In this document: positions 48,246 to 58,994 of the stretch, piece after piece
How the letters are laid out: each line of letters begins with the position of its first letter
How positions within the stretch are numbered: the first letter of the stretch is position 1
Assembly (NCBI RefSeq): GCF_000003195.3
Contig: NC_012874.2
Location: 63,438,580-63,502,579, forward strand
Length of the DNA stretch: 64,000 bases
From: Sorghum bicolor
Taxonomy: Eukaryota; Streptophyta; Magnoliopsida; Poales; Poaceae
Direction: 5' to 3'
The notes under the pieces: model-generated
What the model saw: the letters and a program-made list of their open reading frames with translations, nothing else
Databases searched by the model: none
Told to the model about the DNA's origin: nothing
Program-made: the position numbers and the translations under genes

Positions 48246-50412
48246 TCTTGCTCGTCCCTGAGCAAGGATAGACTCAGCTATGGATCATAAGTAATTGCAA
48301 TATCTTTTAAAAATTTGACGGTACACATGCTTTTAAATAAGATCTCATCTCTGAGTTAGAGTAAACTGTCAAGACTTAAAACTTACTTACTTTACCTTCA
48401 CCATGGGACTTGTAACTGTCACTTCTGTCTTGAGTGGTTAAAAGATAGAACAGTCTAGCCAAGTGCCATGTCTCTTATTCTTGATCAGCTATAGCTCTGG
48501 GGTTTTTTCAGATTTTTCAAATAAAACTCAGAGATTCCTTGTATGACTCTCTCAGGTCTCTCTTTTGTGGTATTTTTGGATCCTTACCAAGGCAGTGATG
48601 GTATATGCCTTCTCTCAAGATATGTAGTATTTGTGGTATGAGGCATAATGATATTGCCTTCTCTCTCACCCTACTCTAATAAGGCTTTAATATCTAGAGC
48701 TCATAGGTGGGAGATAAAGTATACATACTTACAAGACATTTATTGCATAGTCAAACCATGGATCCAAAGAAACAAATCAATAAGCCAAATCAAGATGTGC
48801 ATGTGTGGCGAATGAATGGTGTATGGCGATAACGGTGATAACAATGGTGGAAACAATGATGGTGGAAGTCTAATTCTACTTTGCTTTTTGAGGGGATACA
48901 TACCTTCCTTGCTTTTGAAACTTTATGAGGAGAATGAGATGCTCTATCTTTTTCTTGTCTCTCAGGTGGGTATATTGTACCCCTAATTCTACTGTCGGAC
49001 ACTTGTCCATTTTTACCTCTCGTCTCACTCTTTCTTTTCTTTCGAGGTTCCGAGCACTTGCTCCTTTTTATTTCCTCGTATATTTTTTTTCATTTTTTTC
49101 AGAGCATTCATCTCTTGAGATAATATAGCAAGTGGTAGTAACAAGATAACTTGAGCATTTATTTCACAAGGGAAAAACAGAAATATTTTTGGTTATTCTC
49201 TCCCGGATTAGGAGTAGAATATTTTTGGGTGATTCTGGAGATGGAATGGGTGGATATATGTGGATGGTACTTCCGGAGTAGAAGTAGCATATATGAGTGA
49301 ACGTGCAAGTGAAATCTTGATTTAACCACATGACAAGCTTCTAAGGGTCAACACAGCTTGACCACACTCAATGCTCATAAGCAGTAAATAATAAATGTAT
49401 GGCTCAAAGTCTAGCAAGCATGCATATATGGCTGTGGTAGGAATTTAAACTCTCATCATACAGGAACTCATCATGCAACATTTTAAAGATTTTCAAAGAT
49501 AAAATTCTCCAGAATTCTAGCATCTATAGGAACAGATAAACAGCAGCTCAACCTTCCCATATCGTATCCGTTAACAACTTAGACTTCAGATCAAGTTTTC
49601 ATCCCACAAGTTTAGGTCTAGAGCAAGCTTTAAATTATCACAGTTATATCTAAACTTGAGAGAGAACTTAAAATTTGCAAATTAGGCAGAGCAACTATTT
49701 ATCATATCCATGCTTAAGTTTTATTTAGATACAGATTAGCATAGCCACTTTATTTATTTATTAAACACACTAAGCAAAAGACATATATAAATAAGCACAA
49801 ACTCTTTATTTGGTTTTCCATAGTTATGTATATTTATATTCTAAAATAATATAAGTATAAAGATAGATAGATAGAAAGAAATACTTATCGAGATAAATGG
49901 GGGTGCTCTCCCCCAAGCTGAATTTTGACGTAATTTCTCTTGACGTAGCTAGCAGGTGGCAGAGGTGTATTTGAAAGTCAGCAGCATTCTGACAGCGATT
50001 AGAATGTCCTCCGTCTGCTAGTCTTCCTTGATTCCTAAATTCTGTGGAACTCAAATAGACAACAAAGCTTGTGGAACTGATTAAGTGTTAGCATAAATAT
50101 CTAGCCTTTATCATGTTGAGACTCCTTAATAATTATTACTCCCTGTTTTTATATTTTCATTTTATAAAGCAGAAAAATATTTATTTTATTTTTATGCCAC
50201 CATAGTGAATGTACTTATGGGTTTTATGCCACTCGTATACTCACATGGGGCTTACTGTTTTTCACATTTTTATTTTCTTTTTAGAATAGCACGAACATGA
50301 TTAACTTAGTAAACTAGTTGGAATAATTGAAAGGGAAAGGATAACTACCAAGTTTACCTCTTGGCAAGGCGTTCGGTGTTTTTAAATCCTCCGAACGGGA
50401 CTCTCCAATTTC
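48246..50412 (-). other. Non-coding internal region of the Athila-like element
   Basis: 2.2 kb where pol would normally be. No reverse transcriptase or integrase motif on either strand; open frames stay below about 80 codons. A second purine-rich GCTTGGGGGAGAG lies near 49908-49920. Confidence 0.75.
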
Positions 50413-52917
50413 TTAATCGTCCTGAGGTTCGTTGGGTGGCGAAGTCGGTACTTCCGGCAGCGCCTCCTCTTCTTGTATAGTTATCTTCATTTTCCATACC
50501 TGACTCGGTGCTTCAATCTCCTCTGGATAATTCTGTTTAAACTCAACGTCTTCTGATCTTACAACTTCTCCTTCATAGTCTGCCCATCCGTCCTTGATGA
50601 TCTGTCTCCTCTGGTTGCGGTTGCGTCTCTTTCTGACCTGCTTAGATTCTTCAACGATATAGTTAGGGTCAGTAAAGTAATGGTGTACCTTCTCTGAGGG
50701 GAAGTGCATATGGACTTCTCCGGTTCCAATGTAGATAATTGCTTTAACGGTGCTGAGGAACGGTCTTCCAAGGATGATGGGTGGATCATACTCGTCTTCT
50801 CCCATGTCAATAACTTGAAAGTCTGTGTAGACAAAGTGACCGTCTATTTTGACTGGGACATCAGATACTATTCCTTTAACTTCTCGAAATGTCTGATCTG
50901 CCATCTGGAGCTGAATGTATGTTGGTCTTAGGGGCATGGTTCCGAATAAGAGCCGATAGGTGACTGCGGCCATTATGTTGACGCCCGATCCGGTGTCACA
51001 AAATGTCTTGTAGAAGTTGTATCCATTTATGGAGCAGTAAATGCTTGGCATTCCTGGGTCGTCCTTCTTGGTCAAACACGGTGACTTAAGTTGGTGATCT
51101 TGGCCTCCATGAACTACAGTGACCATCTTAGCAGACTCGGTCCACACTTGCTTGTTCCGGTTCCTCCTGTTGGTCCTTTTCCTTGACTCACGTCTGGATT
51201 GATCTTGAATTTGTGTAGTCTTGTTCTTGAAGAAAAATGTCTCCTTCTTCCCTTTGACGTAGAAACTGATCTTGGCAGCACTAGTGTAGATGATAGCTCC
51301 CGTGGTGTTCAAGAATGGCCCCCCTAAGATGATAGGTGCTCTCTCATCATTTCCGGTCTCTACCACTACGAAGTCTGCTGGGGCATACAAGGTACCAACT
51401 CGGACACAAAGGTTCTTCAATATTCTTTTTGGAAAAGTTATCATCTGATCTGCAAACTGCAAACACATGGTTGTCTCTAATAAAGGATATGTAAAGAATT
51501 TTTCATAGAGTACCCTGGGTATAATGTTGACACTAGAGCCAAAGTCGCAGAGTGCTTCTGGAACGTCCACCATGCCGATGGAGATCGGGATGACGGGGCA
51601 TCCTGGATCGTCTCTCTTGACCGGCAGAAGGTCAGTAGAGAATTCATTGACGGGGTCACTCCAATTACCTGCATCAAACATGTCTACAAGATTTGCAGAT
51701 TCTAATCCTTCCGGTTGTGATGGTATACCGGGGTTAGTAGTAGGAACAGCAGCAGCTATTTGATTTAACTGAGATTCAATCATTTTATTAAAGCTAATTT
51801 GATTCTTGATGGCAGTAGAAAAATTATCCATTCTATTATTTATATTTTCTAGCATTTTATCATTAGATGCCAATTTCTTAGATAGGTTATCCATTAGCTT
51901 TCCTTGATTAGACACTAACTCTCTCAAAGGTGGAAAATTACTATTGTTGTTGTAAGAATTGTTACCTTGATAATTACCTGAGTAGTTAGGCCTCTGTTGA
52001 TTCCAACCTTGATTTTGTTGAGGACGGTTGTAGTAGTAGTTGTTGATGTAGTTCACATCCTCAAGCATCTCAGGGCAGTGGTTGCCTGAGTGTCCAGTGT
52101 CTCCACACTCCTCACAAGTCATGTGAGAGTCGTAGATGTGCATAACTTCTTTCTTGTCTCCAGCTCTATCATCGAGCTTCTTCATGAGCAGGTCTAGCTT
52201 TGCAGACAGCATGTCTACCTCCTTTAGCTGATGCATATCTCCACCTCTCTTGCGTGTCTGGGTCCTCTCTTCATTCCAGCTTTGATTGGACGCCATCTTC
52301 TCCACAAGAGCTGTGGCTTGTGGTATAGTAAGTGATAAGAATGCTCCTCCAGCTGCAGCATCCATGGTCTCTCGGGCACTGTTGCTGAGCCCATGATAGA
52401 ATGTCTGCATCAATAGCCAACTCTCCATTCCATGATGGGGACATTCTAGGATGTAGTCTTGAAAGCGCTCCCATGCTTCTGGAACAGATTCATCATTTTG
52501 TTGCTGAAAACTTGTAATCTTCCCACGGAGAGCATTGGTCTTGCCCATGGGAAAGAACTTTGCCAGGAAGTTTGTTGAGCAGAGTGCCCACGTAGTATTC
52601 TTCTCCTTTGTAGCGTAGAACCACTGCTTCGCTCTTCCTAACAGTGAGAATGGGAAGAGGCGAAGTAGTATAGCGTCTTTGGAAACTCCTGCTATGGTGA
52701 ATGTGTTGCAAATCTCTAGGAAGTGTTGTAAATGAGCACTAGCATCTTCGTGTGCCTTCCCACAGAACTGGTTGGATTGCACCATGTTGATAAGTCCAGG
52801 CTTGAGCTCAAAGTTGCCATCGATCTCTGCAGCAGGTCCAGTGCGGATGTTGTCCGTAGTGGGAGCTGAGAACTCGCGGATCGATTTGTTCGCCATGGCC
52901 TCGAACTCTGAAGACAA
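50413..52917 (-). CDS. Retroelement gag polyprotein with two tandem retropepsin-like domains
   Basis: Intact 834-codon frame from the ATG at 52915-52917. Gag capsid region: residues about 35-230, with FPFSLLGRAKQWFY. One CCHC zinc knuckle at about 268-281 (CEECGDTGHSGNHC). An Asn-rich linker follows. First protease-like domain: CDFGSSVNIIP near 457 and PIILGGPFL near 531. Second: CDTGSGVNIM near 639 and PIILGRPFL near 712. Each is followed by a similar basic segment (RRNRNKQVW; RRNRNQRR), so a protease-plus-linker unit seems duplicated. The second has the canonical DTG; the first has DFG and may be weak or inactive. Gag would form particles that package element RNA. A stop after PPNEPQDD ends the frame, and no pol follows. 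Confidence 0.85.
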   Translation of the reverse strand: MSSEFEAMANKSIREFSAPTTDNIRTGPAAEIDGNFELKPGLINMVQSNQFCGKAHEDASAHLQHFLEICNTFTIAGVSKDAILLRLFPFSLLGRAKQWFYATKEKNTTWALCSTNFLAKFFPMGKTNALRGKITSFQQQNDESVPEAWERFQDYILECPHHGMESWLLMQTFYHGLSNSARETMDAAAGGAFLSLTIPQATALVEKMASNQSWNEERTQTRKRGGDMHQLKEVDMLSAKLDLLMKKLDDRAGDKKEVMHIYDSHMTCEECGDTGHSGNHCPEMLEDVNYINNYYYNRPQQNQGWNQQRPNYSGNYQGNNSYNNNSNFPPLRELVSNQGKLMDNLSKKLASNDKMLENINNRMDNFSTAIKNQISFNKMIESQLNQIAAAVPTTNPGIPSQPEGLESANLVDMFDAGNWSDPVNEFSTDLLPVKRDDPGCPVIPISIGMVDVPEALCDFGSSVNIIPRVLYEKFFTYPLLETTMCLQFADQMITFPKRILKNLCVRVGTLYAPADFVVVETGNDERAPIILGGPFLNTTGAIIYTSAAKISFYVKGKKETFFFKNKTTQIQDQSRRESRKRTNRRNRNKQVWTESAKMVTVVHGGQDHQLKSPCLTKKDDPGMPSIYCSINGYNFYKTFCDTGSGVNIMAAVTYRLLFGTMPLRPTYIQLQMADQTFREVKGIVSDVPVKIDGHFVYTDFQVIDMGEDEYDPPIILGRPFLSTVKAIIYIGTGEVHMHFPSEKVHHYFTDPNYIVEESKQVRKRRNRNQRRQIIKDGWADYEGEVVRSEDVEFKQNYPEEIEAPSQVWKMKITIQEEEALPEVPTSPPNEPQDD

Positions 52918-53183
52918 GTTCCGGTGATCTTCTTGATTGGATGAAACTTCTTGCTGAAGTGTTGATGATCTCTTCTTGAGCTTTGCTCTCGTCTTCTTGA
53001 ATAATGCTTCGGGATTGTCAACAAAATTTCCTGGAAGATGTCTTCTATTCGTACATTCCCCTGCATAAGATGAAATAGAAAAATATCGGGGTAAAACTGT
53101 ATGAGAGAATAGATAAGCTCAATCATATTAGTGATGCGAATGATAACTCAAAATCTTTTATTCCATTCCTGATTGGTAATCAA

Positions 53184-53203
53184 CCTTCCCCGACAACGGC
53201 GCC
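53184..53203 (-). other. Primer-binding site of the Athila-like element
   Basis: The minus strand reads TGGCGCCGTTGTCGGGGAAG, the site typical of Athila/Tat-type elements (tRNA-Asp class), nine bases inside the 5' LTR. Confidence 0.8.
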
Positions 53204-53212
53204 AAAAATGCT

Positions 53213-54851
53213 TGTTGGGTATTCTTAACATCATTACCAAAAGTAGACTAAGTTCTCTAAATCTAGTAACGGTGCCAAAAATGCCAAACCTATCCCTTAC
53301 ACCACTTAAGCCAAGTTTTCATCCCCAGCATGATATAAGAGACGCGGTATTGAAATATGCAATTGCTCTTCTAAATAAATAATGAATGGGATCTGCAAGC
53401 GCACAGATTAATACCGATGTATCATTTTAACCGGGAAGTATTCCAGGTATCGTTATTTATATTTTTACCACTGGGAAGGGATTAGCAATCATCACTATTG
53501 ATTACAGAATAGGATATGAGATTGAGCATCTATCATTGCATGTATAATTGAGAACATTTATCTAACTCTTCATACAGGGATAAGTGTCACATAAAAGATA
53601 TATGAAATAATAATAGTGACAAGGATAACTAATCTGATCTAGCCACATAATAAATATGATAAGCACCTCAATTAGATACTCTAGAAAGTCATTAGCATGG
53701 TATTAGAACGAACTACAAGAATATTCCCTAAGTTATTCTTAACTATATAGTCTAGCATATCATAGTTAGTGCAAGCATACTTAGCAATCATTGCGAGACA
53801 AGACTACGCCCATGCATAGTGATATTAGCAAGGAATATGAGAAACATAGCAATCACTCCCCTGTAATAATGTTGTTCTGCCAGCCCAATACACGAGAGGG
53901 GGACTATATAAGAATCAATGAAGCTGTCACTATCACGAACCACCCCACGATCTGGCATATTGGGTACAATCGCAGATAAATACGGTATAAGCGCCACGCC
54001 TACACAATATCTATCATTTACCCATGGATCCGATGGATAAACGCTATACGATCCTAAGCATGTATATAGATCCAATCTAACTAAGCCAAGTACATAACTA
54101 TGATAAACTAAGAACAATATAATCTTGAATATAAGCAAGTAGAGCAAAGTCATAAGCAATATATTGAAGTAGAACAAAGTCATATTCATAATATTGAAGA
54201 ACAAAGATAATTAGAAAGCAATTAGAAGCACAATTAGAGAATTACCAAGAATCCTCCTGACAGATCCGGAAACCAATCGAAGATTGACTCCTTCTAGTTC
54301 TAATCCTATGTAGCTATGCTAATCTAGATATCTAATTGATGTGGTGGCTCTAATCTTGATCAGAGGCTTCTTCTCCCTTGATGGAACAATGAATTAGGGT
54401 TGAGAGGCTCTCTCCTCCAGGGGCCAGGGGGTCTGGTTTTATAGTCCCTTCAAGTGAATATGGGCCATTGGATCAAACCGACATAGATTGTATGGTTTAG
54501 GTCGGTGGAGATCTCCCGCAAAGCAGAGTCCTGATTGGACTTGGGGGCAGGGCGGGCGCCCAGTAGGACAGGGCGGGCGCCCTGTCTCTGGCCCTGTTTC
54601 GCCTCCGCTTCGGTCTCGTGGCTTCTGGAGTCTTCTAGATGTAAGATAATTGCGCAGCACGTTAATATCTTTACGTAATCCCGACATGTGGGCCTTTCTT
54701 CCTTATTTCCTGATAACCCCCTGCAGAATTAGACAAACACCAAAACTCGTGGAATTCTGTCAGATAAAACCTAAGTCTAGATCTTGATTTCATTTGGATC
54801 CTTTTCTTTATTTATTTGATAATTAAATTTGATACTTAAGGACCGTCAACA
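53213..54851 (-). repeat. 5' LTR of the Athila-like element
   Basis: 1,639 bp. Two GGGCGGGCGCCC boxes near 54551 and 54571 form a short tandem duplication absent from the partner LTR. Confidence 0.9.
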
Positions 54852-54856
54852 GTTAC

Positions 54857-55464
54857 CACCCTTCTTGAGATATAATGGATGAGGTGGTCTCTTCATCTTC
54901 ACTTTGCTTATCATCATGTTGTAGGCTTCATCCATGTCTGCCGCTATCTACATAGGGGCGGCACTACCGCTCTAAGGGGCGGCACTGCCGCATCAGAGGT
55001 GTCAGCGGAATTGGTGTAGCAGCAACTTGAGGATAGCCTTATCTATGCAACTTGGACTTCTTTGGTCTCATTCACCAGTGGTCATTTTTCTGATTTCCTC
55101 ATAAGGTGATTCCTCATTACCTACAACATAAATAAGATCTTGCTCTACTAGAGAGCCATTAAAAGCATCATATGACAAATGATTCATTTAAGCTTAAGGT
55201 ACTCTAGCCACTGTCTATAATTCACAAATACACACATACTTGTGAACTATTAGAGACTACACAAATCAAATCTCTAGCTAGCAAGGATTAGGTACTAGTT
55301 ACCAAGGTGAATATGAAGTTTGAAATAATTCCATTAATTTATCTTTGGGTCAACCATATAAGAAGAAACAATATGAATTGGTTGATAGCTTGAGTGAATA
55401 TTTTCAGTTAACTTGCTCAAGCACCCCGAAGCATCATATCACCTTCAAGTACCTACAACACTCA
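54857..55464. other. Non-coding internal region of the copia-type element, part 3
   Basis: Continues part 2 across the Athila-like insertion, with GGGGCGGCACTACCGC boxes at 54957 and 54977. No gene seen. Confidence 0.55.
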
Positions 55465-55865
55465 TCAAGCACAATTTGGTACCCAAACTATGTTGGGTCC
55501 GTCATGGTTAGTCACAAGAGACTTAGGCACCCAAATGGCCTTTGTGCTAGCACTTGGTGAACCAATCACCTTTCTAGCACAAGTGTCATTTTTGGGCCTC
55601 CTAAGCATATTTGAATCAATTGATGAGCTGGAGTGTTACCCATGGGACAATCCATGCTTAGGTGTCCCTTTCCTCTACAAGTGTAGCATAGGCAGCTCTT
55701 GTTCTTGTTAGCCTTCTTTTCTTTCATTTTGCTTGCTACCTTGCTAAAGAGCCTCTTTGTTGACGATGACAAACCTTTACTTTTCTTGCTGGGACTTGAG
55801 TCAATTTCATGTCCCTTCTCTTTGCATTCATAACACTTCCTCTTGCTTCTTCTTGTCTTGTTCTC
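55465..55865 (-). pseudogene. Copia gag fragment, frameshifted
   Basis: Zinc-knuckle end of a copia SIRE-type gag: CYECKEKGHE (partial), then CYTCRGKGHLSMDCP, a full CX2CX4HX4C knuckle. A frameshift near 55600 moves the tail (IWVPKSLVTNHDGPNIVWVP) to another frame, ending at TGA 55465-55467. The N-terminal capsid part is missing; the fragment abuts the 34-bp flank-like block and the 5' LTR. No protease, integrase or reverse transcriptase follows. Confidence 0.8.
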
Positions 55866-55899
55866 GTATATGTTCAGAGAATGAAACACTAAGCCCTCA

Positions 55900-58186
55900 T
55901 GAAAGGACCTTGATGTCGCCGAGGAGGCCTAGAGGGGGGGGTGAATGGGCCTGCAAAAATTCTGCTCAAACAAAAACTAAAACTCAGGGCGGCACTGCCT
56001 CCCTTTGAGGGCGGCACTGCCTTCCTACAACCGTGAGTCCAACGGAGCCCAAACTTGGTGAAGATGTACTTGATATATCCAGTGACAAATCTGTAAAGTT
56101 TCAACTCAAAAATCTATCAGATTAGAGGGCGGCACTGCCGCCCTTGTGCAGGGAACTTAGCACAATTCAAAATGTAACCAAGGAAATTAAGATCAGATAA
56201 ATTTCTTAGCTTCCTGCAAGCATGTTAGTCACTGAATAACAGATATAAGTAGCAACACGAGTACCACCAAGTAGATCAGCCACAAACCCTGCAAACACCT
56301 CAACAACAATAGCAATACAAGAATGTAAATCAGCACACGATATTTATCCCGTAGTTCGGCGTCGCCACAAAGGCTAGCCTAAGTCCACGTTGTTGAGGTG
56401 CCCACACAAGGACCGGCTTGCCACCAATGGCTTGCCCTTCCCTCGTTCTCCAAACAAGAGTGTTACCTCTTGAAGGAGGGGTGATTTCACTAGCTGCAAG
56501 AGATGATTACAAACTGTTCCCGCTGCTCACCACAAGCACAGGAGCTCGCTGGGCGACGCCTAGCCGTCTAGGAGGCTTCACCTCCAAGAGTAACAAATGC
56601 ACAACGAAGATTGACGAAGCTCAGCAAGTGCTCAAGGTTATGATTGCTCTAATCTGCTCTCTAACACTTAATCACACAGCCCCAACACTTAATTATGCAC
56701 TAAGCACAATACTCTCACAAAGAGAGGGTTGGGGAGAGGCTTTTGAAAGGTTGGGAAGGTCTGGAGCATCAGTAGCACGACCAGAAGCAGTGGGATAGGT
56801 ATATATACTCATCCCACTCAAACTAGCCGTTAGGATTCGAAAACTAGCCGTTGTAACTGTACAGGGCGGCACTGCCGCCCTTGTAAAAATAGCACAGGTC
56901 ACCTTACGGAAAAAGCCATAACTTTTTACTCCGAACTCCGTTTGTAGTGATCTTGGACTTTTTAGAAAGCTTGTTTCAAGGGCTATCCAACCCTGCAGAG
57001 AACAAGCTCCAAGATCAACTTGTGCAGGTGCAGTGCTAAGTGTTTTCTCTCATGTTAGCACTTGGGTTCAGTTAGTTTGAGCACTTGAGACTTGTATATC
57101 ATTCGTATTGCATCCCCCTTGATAGTACGGCATACCTATACTCAAGAACAAAAGAATATAACCAATTTAACCACTTGAGTCTTCAATGTCTTCATATGCC
57201 ATTTCTTCTCAATATTACTCCATAAAGGGTTGCAATCAACTTTGTCTCCTTTTCTTGAGCAAACACACCTTGAGCATGTGACTTGACCCATTTCAACACA
57301 TATGAGTTCACCTCCATGGCTTCAAGTCACTTCTACTAAAGATTTGATCCTCAACACAATATGACTCCTCATAGCTTGATTAGTTCCTCGACTCAATGCA
57401 AGTACTCTCTTCTTCACCTTAGCCATGGTACCTCGGTCCTTAAGCCGTCGCTTAGCCCTTCACCTCCGCTTAGTCCCTCGAAGCCCTTTCCTTGCTATGT
57501 TCACCTTATCAAGACATACTCAAGTCATATCATATTAAGCATCCATTGAATAACCATTTCTTTAATATTGTGATCCTTGCTTGAATATCTTCTAGATATA
57601 AATATTGAGATCAATCAAGCTTCAGATTGACTCACATAGAGACATATATGGATCAACATCAATATGGTCAAGACAATTCACAGTTCCTTATATCCTCTTT
57701 ATTTTGGCTTGACACTCAATACTTACTTCAATCTTTATCTTCATACTTCTAGCTTGATCAAACCTAGTTCACTATCAAGCTCTTCTTGTTCATGAAAAGC
57801 AAGCCATTGTAGAGACCAATCCAAGAACATCAACTCATGTCTCTTTTGCCATTTGTCAAATATGCTTGCTTTCTCATGATGTTATGATATCCCACAGCAT
57901 ATAAGCCATTCCATAGATTTTATTTGCATTGTTGTCTTTTGCTTGACCTAGATTGTTTCCATAATCCTCTAATACAACAATACACAATTTGGCCTTCATT
58001 TCAACACTATGTGGCATATCATCAAGTTTGCCTGCTTGTTGAGCTTTGAACATACTTGTTAATACACAATCCACAAGTATGTGCAATAGACTCAATATCC
58101 TGTTCAACACTTAGCAAACTTATTAGACCTTTAATCATGTTGTCATTCAATTCACCAAAACCCACAAAGGCCTAGATGCACTTTCA
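55900..58186 (-). repeat. 5' LTR of the copia-type element (2.29 kb)
   Basis: Partner of 35771-38101. On the minus strand it runs TGAAAGTGCATC to GGTCCTTTCA. The adjacent CCTCA (58187-58191) matches that at the far side. A CCTCA also lies at 55895-55899, just inside the element, where a primer-binding site should be. Confidence 0.88.
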
Positions 58187-58191
58187 CCTCA

Positions 58192-58840
58192 TTCTCTCCC
58201 TCATCCGGCCCGCACACGCCCCATGTGAGTCGCGAGCGTCAGTCTCCGCCCAGACCCTTTATCCTCCCCCCTTGACCGCTACCTCTCCCACTCCCTCTCC
58301 CTCCTTAGCTCTCTCGCCCTCTCTCTGAGGTGGCTATGAGCTCCAGTGACTGGCTCCACATGCCCCAGCGACGGGTTGGCGAGGTCCGACGGTGCGCCTT
58401 CCCTACCTCCTACACCGCCACGGCGACAGCTCTTCTCTCCCTTGGAGCAAGGAGCACGGCGGCAACCTCATCTGCCTCCACCTTGGCGAGCTCGTCTGCC
58501 TCCACCTCGGCGAGCGTCACCTCCACCGGGGCTTCAGCGAGGTGGGTCTAGTGGAGGGTAAGGCCGATGACGCGGGCAAGGTGGATCTGGTGGAGGCTGG
58601 CAGCGTCGGCCATTCCTCTCTCTCTCTCTCACGAAGCAAGAAGGCATGGTGGCGAGCTCCTCCACCTCCACATCAGTGGGCGACACCTCCACAGTGGCGA
58701 GGAGGTCGGATCTGGTGTCCAGGAGGGTGGATCTAGGTGCGGCGGTGAGGGGAGGAGCAGTGGTGAGCACGGTTTGCTCCCGGCAGCGGCAGTGGCGGTG
58801 CACAGGGTGGCAGATCCAGGCCTAAATAGGTTTGGATATG
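58192..58840 (+). other. GC-rich gene-like segment inside the CACTA element
   Basis: CT-rich leader-like sequence (58192-58335), then a GC-rich block with an internal duplication of CCTCCACCTTGGCGAGC and CCTCCACCTCGGCGAGC (58468 and 58498). Three overlapping plus frames of 70-115 codons show no known domain. Together with 35720-35770 (AGAATGAAACCCTAAGCC) it could be a captured gene start. Source unknown. Confidence 0.4.
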
Positions 58841-58994
58841 GGTTTTTTTTTATTTTTTATTTTTATTAACCAAGGCAGGCATCAAACCGCCTCGGTAAAT
58901 CATTGATTTACCATGACCTTAGATCCGAGGTGGTTGTGATGCCTGCCTCGGAAAATTGCTTTTGCCCGCCTCAAAAAAATTTTATGTAGTAGCG

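Larger units (their letters stand above)
46596..54851 (-). mobile_element. Athila-like non-autonomous Ty3/gypsy element (gag-protease only), 8.26 kb
   Basis: LTRs at 46596-48227 and 53213-54851 with termini TGTTGACGG and ACCCAACA on the minus strand, flanked by the perfect duplication GTTAC at 46591-46595 and 54852-54856. A primer-binding site and polypurine tract are present. The only coding region is a gag-protease frame (50413-52917); reverse transcriptase, RNase H and integrase are all missing. The LTRs are nearly identical, so insertion is young, and mobility would depend on enzymes from another element. Confidence 0.9.
35771..58186 (-). mobile_element. Copia-type (SIRE/Maximus-like) LTR retrotransposon, 22.4 kb with nested insertions
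   Basis: Two LTRs of about 2.3 kb, ends TGAAAG and CTTTCA, flanked by CCTCA at 35766-35770 and 58187-58191. A polypurine tract next to the left LTR sets minus-strand orientation. Internally only a broken gag remains; pol is absent. There is no Met-tRNA primer-binding site beside the 5' LTR. Instead that LTR is followed by about 34 bp that copy the sequence outside the other LTR. Two other retroelements are nested inside. Confidence 0.85.
35397..58994. mobile_element. Non-autonomous CACTA element, split by a retrotransposon
   Basis: Starts CACTACTACAAAAAATC and ends with the inverse of CGCTACTACATAAAA, flanked by AGT at 35394-35396 and 58995-58997. About 1.18 kb of its own DNA remains: 35397-35770 and 58187-58994. 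Subterminal regions carry repeated GAGGCGG/CCGCCTCGG words at both ends, as usual for CACTA elements. No transposase. The paralogous site in copy A (17027-17050) is uninterrupted, which supports the boundaries. Confidence 0.85.
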
